Shown here one piece after another: positions 25,230 through 37,192 of a stretch of DNA of 63,144 nt. The notes under the pieces are model-generated. The model was not told where the DNA came from, made no database searches, and saw only the letters and a list, made by a program, of their open reading frames with translations. The stretch is taken from NCBI GenBank assembly GCA_015680685.1, contig MNCI01029584.1, positions 1-63,144 of the forward strand, given 5' to 3'. Every line of letters begins with the position of its first letter. Position 1 is the stretch's first letter. This DNA comes from Gnetum montanum (taxonomy: Eukaryota; Streptophyta; Gnetopsida; Gnetales; Gnetaceae). Both the position numbers and the translations under genes were made by a program.

Positions 25230-25660
25230 TTAAAAATATACCAAATATATGACATCTATTAAAAATACATTGAATATAGCTTATATGATCATCTTTCTTA
25301 AAAAAATATATAGTAATATCATGAAGATAAATAACCAAAAATTTGCCAATAATTCCTCTGAAAGTGATCTCCATTGCTTGCTAAAAGCTTTCACTGGCAT
25401 TAGAAAGACAAAAAGAAATTCATTTACATGCAAACGTTCCTCATTTTGTGGTAAAATCTATTTTTTATCTATCATATTTATGAACCATGATTTGATTGTA
25501 TCCTAAAAATTCATCTAAGAATGAATAAACTTGGCATCCTAAAACTTTGATTAACATCTCATCAATTATAGGAAGTGGGTAACTATGTTTCTCTTAGGCT
25601 TCATTTAGATTTCTAAAATCAACACAAAATCTAATATCTCCATTTTTCATAAGGTCTTAA
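25230..25660 (-). pseudogene. RE3 reverse transcriptase relic
   Basis: The minus frame has NGDIRFCVDFRNLNEA, a stop, then SYPLPIIDEML (RT motifs 1-2), then VYSFLDEFLGYNQI, matching FLDGFSGYNQI with the catalytic Asp. It continues with GTFACK and ISFCLSNASESF, matching the F.VMPFGL.NA.ATFQ region. The active-site box appears as VIYLHD where YLDD is expected, so the second catalytic Asp is changed to His. The N-terminal fingers are missing because the RNase H sequence abuts it about 45 bp upstream. Confidence 0.82.
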
Positions 25661-25714
25661 AAATAATGTCTTAAAAATAAAATTTTTACTACATAATTTT
25701 CCTTAATCTATTTG

Positions 25715-25960
25715 CACATAAGTTTAAAATCACCTTGGATAGTTATTCTCTTCACACCTTCTTCCAAAGCTATCTTAATTCCTATATACAAAGCTTCATA
25801 TTTTTTCCTATTATTAGTATAAGGAAATGATAAATGAATGGCCCTAAAAATTATTTGATAATTTTCATTAATTAAAATGATGCCAACTCTATCTCCTTTG
25901 GAGTTACATGAATCATCAAATTATAATTTCCATTCCTTATCTTCTACTTATTTTGATTGC
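25715..25960 (-). pseudogene. RE3 upstream RNase H-like domain
   Basis: One minus frame of about 80 codons is almost intact: KEWKL*FDDSCNSKGDRVGI, IILINENYQIIFRAIHLSF, then YTNNRKKYEALYIGIKIAL, then KRITIQGDFKLMCK. This is the archaeal/plant-type RNase H theme FDGxSxxxGxxG, TNNxAEYEALIxGL, GDSxLVxxQ. The usual Glu of AEYEAL is preserved as KYEAL, and the Asp of GDS as GDF. It removes RNA from RNA/DNA hybrids in active elements. It lies between protease and RT, not between RT and integrase as in textbook dual-RNase H Tat elements. Confidence 0.82.
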
Positions 25961-26089
25961 TTAAAATAGGAATCTCTCTTATAGAACATACTCCTACTAA
26001 AATATCTTTAGTTTTAACCTTGTTCTTGCCATCAAATGTAATATTATTTAGCATGAAGAGTTTACTATATACAAAAATATGTTTTGGTT

Positions 26090-26937
26090 CCCCATTCCAT
26101 GGTAACCACGTGTGAATAATTAATGGCTATGTATCCTAAGAAATTTTTGCTCCAACTTTCGCTCAAAATAAGACTATATGAATATAAAATATCTACTATT
26201 TGAACTATTCATTTACTTTTAATATAGGGCTTAGAAGCTATCTAGAGTAAGAAAATTTCCAACTAACCCACAATTTTCACTCTAGTTTTATCCACCTAAA
26301 TGGTATTTTTATTTGATTATTCTATTGTGAGACCTAGTTGTTTATATATTCATAATAGCATAACACTTGAAGAAACTCATGAATCAACCAAAAAATTATG
26401 CAAATACCTTCCATTTAACTTGATTTTTATGAGAAAAGGAGGGGCTTCTTTATTAGGTATACATGGGACCTTCCTTAAATGTGTCTCTTTAAGAATCTCA
26501 TTTGATGGTCTGTGTTGTTGTTGCAATAGATCACAAATTATTTGAAATTTAATGTTGAACTCCCTAATTGATTCGTTTGTATTATATTTTATTTGAGGTA
26601 ATTCAAAGTATAGTTGTTGATCAATTTGATTATCAAACTAAGCTGTAAATAGATTCTTCATATCATCCTAGTTGGTAATGTTATCCCTTGGAAAGTTAGA
26701 ATACCAAAGTTGAGCCATATCTCTCAGATTGGCTACAAGCAACCTACAAGCTTGATTTTGGTGTTGGATATTTGCATGTGCTAATCATAACTCAAATAAA
26801 TGAATGTACTCTTTAGCCAAGAAAGCTTTTCCAACGATATAAGGCTCAAGTAAATATTTGTAAGTTACTTTAGGGATATCATGATAGTTAGGAAATCTCA
26901 AGGATGTCCAAGGATTTGCTAGTGGTGGATTTGCCAT
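26090..26937 (-). pseudogene. RE3 gag capsid and protease relic in one frame
   Basis: A single frame starts ATG at 26937 (MANPPLANPW) and continues for about 280 codons with only point stops. First a capsid-type gag domain: VGKAFLAKEYIHLFEL, NQACRLLVANLRDMAQLWYS, and FNIKFQIICDLL. Then, with no zinc knuckle, KVPCIPNKEAPPFLIKIKL leads to the protease active-site region NFLVDS*VSSSVM (D-S-G with Gly now a stop), then TRVKIVG and LILSESWSKNFLGY, the typical LSRDW motif. The short distance between capsid and protease suggests an internal deletion of nucleocapsid. Confidence 0.82.
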
Positions 26938-28016
26938 ATTGGAATTTCTTCTAGTTATAGAACATCAAGAATTTCTCCTTCAAATTATAAAGACTAGTAA
27001 ACCAGATAAAGAGGTGAAGTTCTAGTCTTTTTGGTTTTAACTCCACTATTTGTTCCTACCTCACAACCCCTTTCTTTATTTTCTTTTGATGAAGGCTCAA
27101 TATTAAAATTTGAATATTCCTTAGGATTTTCAAGTTTTCCAAACTTATCAAGATGTTTAGTCATGAATAGAACAAAAGTTTAATTCATCCCTCCTTCCAG
27201 TACCAAAGCAAACTTTTGGGAACCACTTTGGACTTCCTTATTATCACCAACGTTGTGATCCTAGGCTTAATAACTAAATCACTTAGACAAGGGATTCCTT
27301 CAAACTCAAATTTTAGTTCTTGTTGGTTTCTAGCAACACTGAGGCTTCGATACCTCCAAAAAAGACTTAGCATTTGTATGAGCAAGATGTTTTTAAATTT
27401 ATGCTTAATGTAAATCTTATACTATCTTGAAGTTTAAATAGATAATAGTAGTTTTAAAGAAAGATTTAGCATTCAAAAACTCTATTCTATGAGTTAAAAT
27501 ATTTTCTACTTTTATCAAAGCAAGCTAGTCTATACAATATTGATAATGAGCTATCTATACCAATCATTCTTTCATTCAATATTTAAATGCAATACTACAA
27601 ATCTACTACCAATATTCCCTAGAGAAAATTTCACAAGAAATCTAGGAATAGAGTGAGATTCAATGGTTTTGTGCCATAAAATAGTAGAATTTCATGAAAT
27701 GTTAAACATTTAAATGAGCCATCATCAATATTAGAAAACACTCCAAAAATATGAAGTTATTCTGGTCAATCAATGGTAACAAAAATTGGTGAATCCTTGG
27801 CTATTACAAGCAATTTAAAAAATTCCAAGAAATGATTGTAAGGTATGCTATGATTTCTATCATAGCTAAGCCACAATGACATAAAGGAAAAATAATCATA
27901 ACTCATAGATTAGAGGAAAAAGATGAATCAAATCTTACTCCAAAATACGATTGTACATAATTCACCAACAGTATCTTTTTGTTGATTTTTCCCCTCCCTT
28001 TTTTTACCAAAGGCCA
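26938..28016. other. RE3 upstream region, no gene recognised
   Basis: Probably RE3 leader and 5-prime LTR. A PBS-like sequence GGTATCGAAGCC (minus, about 27342-27353) resembles the initiator-Met site GGTATCAGAGCC, but no LTR terminus could be fixed beside it. Short frames at 27185-27413 look like chance. Confidence 0.35.
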
Positions 28017-28144
28017 TGGCTCTATATAGTAGGATCTGAATCAGTTATAATTGAAAAGAATTGGTTACAATGTAAGGAATCATTTATAACTATAAAGGAG
28101 TTGTAAAATAGTTATTAGGATGAATTGACATCCACTCCCTTCTC
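28017..28144 (-). promoter_or_regulatory. Candidate LTR edge with TATA-like box
   Basis: Read on the minus strand, a purine-rich run (GAGAAGGGAGTGGA) precedes TGTCAATTCATCC at 28130, and about 100 bp further on is CTATATAGA (28021-28029). This looks like PPT plus U3 start plus TATA. It could be the RE3 5-prime LTR edge, in which case the purine run is a coincidence, or the 3-prime LTR of an element to the right. Confidence 0.35.
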
Positions 28145-28638
28145 AAATGCATATTTAATGAAGTTTAAATATGCTAGGTGCTATTGGATCTCTTCTACGA
28201 GTAGAGTTTCTACCAAAAATTCTTAGACATGTTCATATTTTCATTAAACCAGTCTCATGTAATAAATTTTCTTATATAATAGTGATAATTCTTTAGTCAC
28301 TTTCTTATTTTCAATGATAACAAATGATTGCACTATTTTGTGATGTCAATGGCATTAGTTATGTTCTCATATTCTTGGATATTCTACAATGTCTTATCCA
28401 TGTTAGTTTTGTCCCGTCATCTTCTTTGAACTTAATTTATAACCCTTGACATAACATCATTGAAGGATGAAATGAACTAGTTAGATAACTATTTTCTCAT
28501 GAATTAAGATAGATTCTCTAGACTTGGTGTTGATTCTAAATGAATTTGCTCATAGTTCTTGATTGTTCTATATTTATTGGTAATAGTAATAAATATTTGA
28601 TCATTTTCTAGTTTTGGATTCTTCTTCTCTAAGTCTTA
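28145..28638. other. AT-rich DNA, nothing recognised
   Basis: Lies between the candidate LTR edge and the assembly gap. No frame, repeat or motif that I can support. Confidence 0.4.
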
Positions 28639-28753
28639 NNNNNNNNNNNNNNNNNNNNNNNNNNNNNNNNNNNNNNNNNNNNNNNNNNNNNNNNNNNNNN
28701 NNNNNNNNNNNNNNNNNNNNNNNNNNNNNNNNNNNNNNNNNNNNNNNNNNNNN
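28639..28753. other. Assembly gap (115 N)
   Basis: Run of N at the left edge of the tandem array, so the array may be longer than shown. Confidence 0.99.
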
Positions 28754-29510
28754 AAGTTTTGGCCAAAAGGGAAAAATGGATTTTTCTCTAGTTTGGTTGA
28801 AATGGGAAAAATTGACTTTGACCAAATAGAGAAATGGAGAAAATGGATTTTTCTCCTGTTCAATTGAAATGGTGAAAATAGGTTTTGGCCAAATAGTGAA
28901 ATGGGAAAAATGGATTTTTCTTTGGTTAAGCTAAAATGGAAAAGTAGGTTTTGGCCAAATAATGAAATGAAAAAAATGAGTTTTTCTCCAATTTAATTGA
29001 AATGGGAAAAGCAAGTTTTGGCCAAATAGCAAAATGGAGTAAATGAGTTTTTCTCTTGTTCATTTGAAATGGGGAAAATGGGTTTTGGCCAAATAGCAAA
29101 ATGGGAAAATTGGGTTTTTCTCTAGTCGAAATGAAATAGGAAAATGGGTTTTAGCCAAATAGAAAAATAAGGAAAATGGGTTTTCCTCTAGTTCAACTAA
29201 AATGGGAAAAATGAGTTTTGGCCAAATAGCAAAATGGGGGAAATGGATTTTTCTCTGATTCAACTAAAATAAGGAAATTGGGTTTTGGTCAAATAGTGAA
29301 ATGGAGAAAATGGAACTTGGCCAAATAGTGAAATGAAAGAAATGGAACTTGGTCAAATAGTGAAATGGAAAAAATCAAACTTGGTCAAATAGTAAAATGG
29401 AGAAAAAAAACTTGAGCAAATAGTGAAATGGAAAAAATGGAACTTGATCAAATAGTAAAATTAACAAAATAAAACTTTGTCAAATAGAAAAATGGAAAAT
29501 TGGACTTTTT
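28754..29510. repeat. 66-bp tandem array passing into 33-bp half-units
   Basis: The phrase TTTTGGCCAAATAG or a close variant recurs at about 28757, 28817, 28883, 28950, 29018, 29083, 29149, 29214 and 29283, a period of about 66 bp. Each unit holds GAAATGGGAAAAATG, then GTTTTTCTCTAGTTCAATT, then GAAATGGGAAAAATGGG, then TTTTGGCCAAATAG. From 29315 the spacing drops to about 33 bp (CTTGGTCAAATAGTGAAATGG at about 29315, 29349, 29382, 29412, 29446, 29479), so the long unit looks like a diverged dimer. Frames read through it are repetitive artefacts. Confidence 0.93.
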
Positions 29511-31185
29511 TTTTAGTTCATACAACATGATGCCAATCATGATATCCATCTCAAAATTCACAAGAGAAAATTCATGTGACTTTAGATATGAAAACTAGAG
29601 AAAATCTATTTTTATGGAATAGTTAATAAAAGAAAACATATTTTGGCAAATTTCATCCTTCCTCAATGATCTAAGCTAGGGGAAAATAACTTTATCCCAC
29701 TTTGAATATGGGGTCAAAACTCTTTTTTCCCACTTCAAATTTTTGGCCATACACATATTCATTTGATCTTTGCTGACCTAAGTTAAATGCTTTCCTATTT
29801 TTCATATATCATGGCAATTATCTCATTTGAAAATGTGAATTGAAACAAATTCATTTTCCCTTAGCTCACAAGTTAGAAAAATCTGACTTTAACAAATGAT
29901 GTCATTATAGTGTGTTGATCCAATCCCATATTTTTCTTTGTCAAATAACAACATAATCTTAATTTTTCATATTGGCTAGATAAAAATTTTTGTTTTCATC
30001 TAGAGTTTGAATGTGAGACCTCTTGAAAATAAACTTTTATCTTAGGGAAAAAACTATTGATTTTCTACTTGTACATCTGGCACATTATATTGGGATGAAA
30101 TCAATTTTCTCTACTTTTCAAATAAAATGAATGGAAATTTTCCTATTTTGATCTTCATGCCAGCCAATATGTTTATTGAGTATTCAATGCATGAGCTAAC
30201 TTGGCCAAATACATTTTCTCCCAATTCATGAGCTAGGACTATTCGGCCTAGACTTACTACACCTTCATAGTTTTGTTTGAACAACTTGTGCCAAAATTGA
30301 GCACACCTTTGATCCTATACTTTGACCAAATAAAACTTTCATTGTTAAACCTCACATTTATACCACATAACTATTATGGATTGCTATTTATATCTTTAAA
30401 ACAATCTTTTTATCTCCCGTTAAAACTTGAGCTTAAAACCTTCTTAGGAATTTGAACTCCATTGATGCTATTTTTATGCTAATAAAACCATTATAAAATG
30501 GCCATTAAATGTTTTTCAAAGTTTCATCTCAATATCTCCCTACATTGAATTATTAATACATGCCATAAAAAATGCTAAGCCTTTTCTTATTTTCTCAAAA
30601 GTGATACATCATGTTACCTTCTTCCATATTGTTAAGGCATTAACTAGCTAACAATGCTATACATTGAAGCTTGATTCAATTTTACCACATAATTAAACTT
30701 TTTTCTTAATTCAACTTTTACTCCAGTAATGGCAAAAATATTACAACGATACCCAAATGTTCTCAAACAATGAGGCAATACCTCATGATTTATTGAGGAA
30801 ATAATCCAATTTTATAAATTAAATTATTTTCCCAATTAAAATAAAAATACAATGTGAAACAGTCTTGGATGATGATATTGAATCCAAGGATGGACCACTT
30901 TTAAGGGTGAAGACTTGATGTGTTCCCACTATATTAAGGAGTTTTGGGTAATTTCCATAATGAGGCTAAAAGGGACCATCATTTGAAGTGATGGTAAGAT
31001 ACTTGTTTCTCAAGTTGAAGACATGGGTTTGAGCCTAGGTGCAACTACTTAAAGAGGTTAGGCTTTCACTCATCTATTAATCTTTTTGAGATCTTGCTTA
31101 GCAAGATGAGCACTATGAATTTGGATAAAGATACTTTTTTAATCTATAGTAAGGCTAAGGCCCCAAAGATTTCTAATTATGCTAG
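29511..31185. other. AT-rich DNA, nothing recognised
   Basis: Lies between the tandem array and the RE4 LTR. It has no protein family, paired repeat or RNA gene that I can support. The last five bases before the LTR are GCTAG; their target-duplication partner would lie beyond the window. Confidence 0.45.
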
Positions 31186-32089
31186 TGATGAGCAATGGAG
31201 TAGTCCAACACCCAACCATACACATTACGAGTGTTCACATGTAGCCCAATTGAATTCCATGGAAAAGGTAATGTAATTATGCTAGTAAGTGGTTAGAGTT
31301 CATAATCGTTTTCTTCCCATGTGAGCTAGTAAAATCAATCCATATGGTTTAACTCATAGTGAGGTGTATGATACTAATGTTGTATGGGCCATATTGCCCC
31401 TAGTGAACATGATGTGAATGAAGTAGTTTCTAAATCTAAGTGATAGTAAACAAATCTAATCTAGCCTAGGAAATGGACATTCATTCTTGATTCTTTGTAC
31501 ATGTCTTGGACTCATGCAATCGTTACTGGGATTACCAAATATTATGCTACTAGGTGAACTAAGTGATAATACTACTAGATTACCAAACAATCACACTTAA
31601 TGTTCGAAATCAGTCGTATCCATTCCACTTGACAACAGAAAGACTAAAGTTCATGTAAAAGTAAATAGTAACTAAGAAAGTAGTAATCAATAACCTAAGT
31701 AAAAGTAAGAAAATTATTCTAAGTATAGATAGTAAAAACTAAGTGATGCTGCAATGTTGCAAAGTAATCTCGATCTTTATTTCCGTGCATGAAACATGTC
31801 CAAGTACATTTCACTCAAATAAAGAATCCATTCAATTACTAAACATCACACTATGAGCATACACTCTTAAGTGTGAAGTGCTAATATTAAGAAAACAAAC
31901 TGATGGAATTTCACTATGTGTGAATGAAAATTATCTATGGACCGCTTGCCTAAGTGTTATATTTATAGGCCTAAACACTTCTATGATATTAGATACCTAA
32001 TATCATAGCTTGTGCCCCGATATCAGGGACCCAATATCGTAGCTTTAATATTCAATGCTCGATATCATAGTCAAAATTTGAATTTATCA
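31186..32089 (-). repeat. RE4 3-prime LTR
   Basis: Starts TGATGAGCAATGG and ends AATTTATCA on the plus strand; on the minus strand it runs TGATAAATT...CTCATCA. It aligns in blocks with the RE5 LTR (shared AATCTAATCTAGCCTA, CATGCAATCGTTACTGGGATTACCAA, TAATCTCGATCTTTATTTCC). The minus-strand TATA-like box TATAAATAT is at 31959-31967. Upstream of it, at 31977-32070, are GATATTAG, GATATCGGGG, GATATTGGG and GATATCGAG words. Confidence 0.85.
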
Positions 32090-32100
32090 TACCCCCAGGA
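32090..32100 (-). promoter_or_regulatory. RE4 polypurine tract
   Basis: The minus strand reads TCCTGGGGGTA directly before the LTR start TGATAAATT. RE5 (37963-37970) and RE6 (49579-49586) have the same GGGGGTA in the same position. Just upstream all three share a version of CTTGAGGACGAGTTTTTATT. Confidence 0.8.
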
Positions 32101-32289
32101 CTAACTAAAAATTTGTCTTTGAGTTAAAAAAAAAGGATAGAGTTCCTTACAAGGAGGTAGATTCACATGACATTGACCACTATATACATGACTCTCTAAT
32201 GCCACAATGGAGTTTACAAAAATGACATAAATCATGATAACTTTCTAAAACAAAAAAAAAAACAAAATCTAGTGAAGTTTGATGTAGCC

Positions 32290-35007
32290 TTATGTTGTTT
32301 TAGGTAGTAGTGGATCTTCCATTGGTTGCTTCCCCTTATCATTAGGCTTCTAAAACTTGTATTGATTTAGGAGTTCCTGAAGCTTTTCTTCTTCCATTCT
32401 GGGATCATGAACTATCCATGTTGATGAACCAATGTTTGATGAAATTAGCAGGTTCCATGGGCATGGCAGTTGTGAAAACATTTAATTTTCTTTGACATAC
32501 CAAGCCACAAACTACCTTATCTCCTTCCCAAATGCTCAAGCTTTCTCACAAAGTTCACTATAATTAGTTAATATTTTGGCTAGGTTTGTTGCTACATATT
32601 TTTGCCCATGGTAGCTAGTCTTCACTACTTTCAGTTTAGAGTTTGCCAGTTGGAGTTTCTGCAAAGCATCTTTTGGATCCATAAACTTTTTCTCATACCA
32701 TGCATATGTGGCTTCTACTGGTTGTTCTAGCCTATTTCTAGGCCTGCATGCTGCCAACATGTCCAAGTTAGCATAAAAAAGGTTTGCTAACCCCATGTAA
32801 TCTTTTAAGTTCTTAATTTGCAAGTATTTATTTTTTACTTCCTCTTGCTAGACAAGGGCACAACTATCCAAGATGGATTTCCAATTAGGATTTTGTGCTT
32901 GCCATCTAGATTTCTTTTTCATTTATTTACTTGTACATACCTAACTAATCACAGAAGTGTTATTTGAGCCTCTCATGTTTCTTTACCTTTTTTTGCCACA
33001 CTATGATTTTAATTATAGAATTTTTTCGAATGGCACGTACCTCCTCCATAAAAATAATTTTATTTTCTCTTGTGAGGCAACTCATATCCTAGTTAACCCT
33101 TACCAGTTGTTTCCTGAACTGGTGGATGCCCTCCTCCAATATGTGTTTTTTTTTCTACATTGGTCAACCTCGTGTTATCAATAGCAAGTTATTTTTTTTC
33201 TTATACTGTGCTAAGTACCTTCACATGTGCATAGGTCGATGCTTCAGCTACAAAGGCATTCCATACTGCTTTCTCCTTCTCAGTTACCAACTATTTATTC
33301 TACTTGACTAGGTTGCTAATCTACTCCATTTTGAATTACTCAATCTATTTAAGCATAATGAATTGCATATGATCTCTTCATTCAACTCTCAGGGCTACAA
33401 TCTTGTCTTGTAGTTTCAAAATTTCTTCTCTAAATGCTCCACCTTGGTCTTTTCCATGACCAATTTTCCTTTGATGGTGATGAGCTCAAACTGTACTATA
33501 GTCACTTCACTAGGGATGTCAAAAAGATTTATCATAACCTACCCTGTCTGCAATAGTCTATTGACCAAATCCTCATGATTAGCAAGAATCATCAAGGTTC
33601 CAACTAGCATCTGAGCATCATTGGCTCTAATTAGGTTCATTGGTGATACATTAGATACATTGAAATATTTTTTGATGTGATTAGTGATCACCATTACTAC
33701 TCCTACTACATCTTGATGTTGCATTACCATTACTGTGGCTCCTTCTCTAGTCTCTAGCACCACTTGGAGTGATGTCACATTCCTAGAGATTTGTTGTGAC
33801 CATTGTACCTCTCCTCCTAATTGTAATGAAATCTATCTGCTTGCTAGATTAGCTAAGACCATGTGTCTGATGGTACTATTAATGAATCTATATAGATTAA
33901 CCTCCTCCTTTATTTCCCAATTGATTTTTTCTATAATATGCTATAGATGGCTCATCTATGATCTATAATCTTGCAATGATGGTCGTGGGACTTGTGGTTC
34001 TTATTGCTACTACTGTTACTATTAGCGACTGGGCCCTACCTATTGATATTGTTATTGTTGCTTCTATTCTTATTCTTGCTCTTGTTCCTCACCATGGTCT
34101 TTTCTTAGTGGTGCTGGTTTGAGCAACTCAGCATATGAAGCATTTTTGGCTCTTCTAAAAATTTCATTGGTGTATCCTAGGATTCCAACTTGCTTGCACA
34201 ACTTCTTGATAAGATAAGGGAATGGAAATGTAGGCTTTCCTACCTTCTATTCTTCAAACTGCCTCTATATTTCCATGAAGTATAGTTATGTGAGGTTGGC
34301 ATTTTGTTTGCCCATCAAGATTGCACCACCTCTAGCTACATAAGTTAATATTTTATTGAGTCCTTTTTTTGGGAATAAGCAATAAGTGTTAATTTTGAAG
34401 TATTTTCTTTCTTCTAGAGATAGTTCATTACATTCCTTATCCTCTTTTCCATAAGCCCATTTTAGTCATAGCTTTCTAGTTTTAGGATTAGATATAGATT
34501 TACTAACCTTGTCCCTTCATTTGGTATATTCAAAGATTCTACAATTTTCTTGATTGAGAATGACACTAAGATTCCTCCAATGTTGGCAGTAGTTCCCTCT
34601 TCTTTGTTGTGCCAAAACTAATAAGTCTCCCCAAGGTACCATTCACCATTTTGTGATATTATTGGCCATAGTGGTGATGCTTGCAGTTGCATCCTTAACA
34701 CTTTAAGAATAAATTCCATAAATGGACCAAAGTTCATCTCCAAAATGACTGTGGTTAGGATGGACCTTTCTTGAATGGCATAGAGGTAGTCTTGTGACAA
34801 TGTGAGGCATTCTCCTAGCACTTGTGGTTCCTCTACCTCTCCTTGGTCCAATTGTCTCGTAGTAGGAGTTTCTTGATGAATGCTAAATGACTGGGTTTCC
34901 TACTCATATTCTAGTTCTTGTCCTTTGGTTTGACCTCTACCTTGGCCTCTTGGTCAATTGCCTACTCTTTGTTAAGATCCTCATTTTGTTCCTCTCTTTG
35001 GAACCAT
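32290..35007 (-). pseudogene. RE4 ORF2: long accessory gene of unknown function (broken copy)
   Basis: The start MVPKR at 35007 and the end MEDPLLPKTT at 32290 correspond exactly in position to those of RE5 and RE6; the span is 906 codons. The N-terminal third has YAIQERSILTTVILEMNFG, SPLWPIISQNGEWYLGETY. The middle is Glu/Lys/Gln-rich and helical (EAQL-like repeats), with GATVMVMQHQDVV and HEDLVNRLLQTG at 33539-33778, which lies in another frame, so at least two compensating frameshifts occurred. The C-terminus has KNLKDYMGLANLFYANLDML, then an AWYEKKF-type helical segment, then EDPRMEEEKLQELL. Many stops. I do not recognise the family; it has no protease, RT or integrase features. Its position matches the env-like or additional ORF of some plant gypsy elements. 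Confidence 0.75.
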
Positions 35008-35549
35008 CTACAATCATTAAGGATTAAAAATTACTAAGGTATTCACCTTTATTCTTTGCAATTTCATACCTTACTCATATCCTTGGTTTCATTATGTTCT
35101 TAGTTTATGATTATAGAGATAGAAATTTTCTTGCAAAAAGTAATCCCATAGATGTTAATATTTTTATAACCCTTCATAGCTATCTAATTTGTTCTTATGT
35201 ATGAATCATGATGATGGTTATGGTTCCTTAAGATCATTATTGAAGTGTTTTGGCATTAATATATGTGATTATTCTATAAAAATCTCAGCTCTTCACTTCA
35301 TACATACCCTTAAAATACCTTCTGGTTGTTAGAATTTTTTGAAACATTGGCTCAGATTTTTCCTACTAACATTGTCGCATGACTAAGTTGAGCACTCCAT
35401 CATCAAATAGGTTTGAAAAGCACAAAAATTAGAGCAATAAGAATTGAGTTATGGCTTGGGAAATCTAGGAGGTCAGAGCTCAAATTAGAAAAGAAAATTC
35501 AAAAAATCTTCCTTGGCACAAATAAAAAATGATGAAACAATTTTTTAAG

Positions 35550-35640
35550 TCACCACGTATATATAGGTTTTGTGGGATCCAATATCAGGGTTCCAACATT
35601 GAGGATCTGATATCGGTGACCTAATATTAGAACCTAGGAA
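35550..35640 (-). promoter_or_regulatory. RE4 internal promoter candidate for ORF2
   Basis: A TATA-like CTATATATA (35558-35566, minus) lies 551 bp before the ORF2 start. Directly upstream are GATATTGGATCC, GATATCAGATCC and ATATTAGGTC. The RE4 3-prime LTR has GATATTGGGTCCCTGATATC and GATATTAGGT directly upstream of its own TATA box. The TATA-plus-motif layout therefore occurs twice in this element. Confidence 0.6.
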
Positions 35641-37187
35641 AATTCATTTTTCATAAGGGTCTAATGGAAATAATTATTTCTTTTGGATGTTTAGAAGGTC
35701 TTAAGGTTTCTCAAATGGTTTGGATGATGGGTATTTACTTATTCTTATCAAAATTCATCATTAGAAGTTGATAGAGAAGGAATCTTGGGCAATGAGAGTT
35801 CATAAGCTAGGTGAGAAGGGTGATGAATTCATAGTTGTAAAATGGACAATGTAAATTATATGAAAAGTGTTTATTAATCTTTGGAATGTTTAAGATGATG
35901 TGGAATTTCTTGGTAGGTATAAGATACAATAGTTATACAAGTGGATCCTCCACAAAGCAAGCTTCATCCCTTAATGCCCTGGTATAACAATGCCTAGAAG
36001 TGTCCTTAGGCACTTAAGGAGTTGAATGTAATCCATACCTATTTAGTAAAATAGACATGTTAGTACCACCAATTTGGAAAATAACTCTATGTTACACAAA
36101 ATCATAAGTTATGATTATTCAAATAGTGAGATGAGATGGACTTAGAGGGGATTGTAGATATTCTGACGTGAGGTATCTTACCATAGGCATAATGAATTCT
36201 TGTGTTTTATTAGTGGTTAAAGTAATCACTAGCTTTTCTTTCCAAGATTCAAACAAAGTCCAAACAACATTCCAATGACATTGTATCATTTCATCTCTTG
36301 GAATTACAATTGTAAGACTATCACTGTTGCATGGAGTATTGTCAGTTGGTGTATTGTCCAAGGAAGGAGTTTTTATTCATGGCACTTTATTTTTATTTTT
36401 AGATTTCTAAGAAGCTAACTACCTACAAGCATGGGTAACATTTCTTTCCAATGGAATCCATAAATTTATTTTGTGCTCTTTTATTTTTATTTGTGTCAAT
36501 CCTTTAAGGTAGCACTTATTTCATTCTTACTTCCATTTTTTGTTAGATCTATAAGGATGTAACACAACCTTAGCAACATAATAGAACTTACAATAGTAAT
36601 AAACAAGAACCACAAATCCCCTTGATGTTGCACCCTTTACATTCCATCTTGGTTCTTCACTTTTTAGTCTAGGAATAATGATAACAAGTTTATTCTTAGT
36701 TGTATGATGGGAAAGAATATCATTATGCTCATGGGAAATACCTCTTGTTAATGGAATGAATGGATGGACGTTGTGGACTCACTGTTTAAATAATTAATTC
36801 CTTATGACTTGATAACATAGAGAAATATTGACCTTATTAGACCAAATCTTGCCTTTATTCAATGTGTATTTTTAGTAATTGAAATTATTTACAAAGGATT
36901 TAAAACAAAGTATAAAAGAAGTGAAAATATAGTAACAATTGTGAAAAAGTATAAAGAATGAAAAATGTTAAACGAAAATGGAAACTATTAAAGAATTGAA
37001 AGATATCAAAAAATGTGAAAAGAATAAAGAATGTAAAAAATGGATATCAAAAAACTAGAAATTAAAAAGAACTGTTAAAAAAAATGAAAAAGCACTTATT
37101 AATTTCTAAATCAAAATAGGCATCTCCCTCATAACTGAACTCATGAGCGAGTGTTTGAAAGATACTTCCTACATCTCTTAGATCATA
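35641..37187 (-). other. RE4 spacer between gag/pro side and ORF2 promoter
   Basis: No long frame. It shares blocks with the same spacer in RE5 and RE6: CAAGTGGATCCTCC at 35937-35950, CAAGCATGGGTAACATTTCT at 36427, GGACTCACTGTTTAAATAATTAATT at 36774, then an A-rich tract at 36880-37090. Conservation without coding potential suggests leader or regulatory sequence. A short frame at 36119-36361 falls here, and I see no match for it in the other copies. Confidence 0.6.
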
Positions 37188-37192
37188 CACTC

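Larger units (their letters stand above)
22583..28130 (-). mobile_element. RE3: Ty3/gypsy polyprotein relic
   Basis: Minus-strand relics run gag, protease, RNase H, RT, second RNase H, integrase from 26.94 kb down to 23.27 kb, followed by an acidic tail to about 22.6 kb (KLEEESIEEEA). No paired LTRs could be aligned. The right side near 28130 has a TGTCAATTC end and a TATA-like box and may be the 5-prime LTR edge; the left side runs into RE2. Domain motifs are typical of a seed-plant gypsy lineage, but stops are frequent throughout, so the element is dead. Confidence 0.8.

Noticed and set aside
28601-29263. Frames with repeated FPHFAIWPK/NPFFPF motifs
   Set aside because: They are translations of the 66-bp tandem array and of N; repetition explains them.
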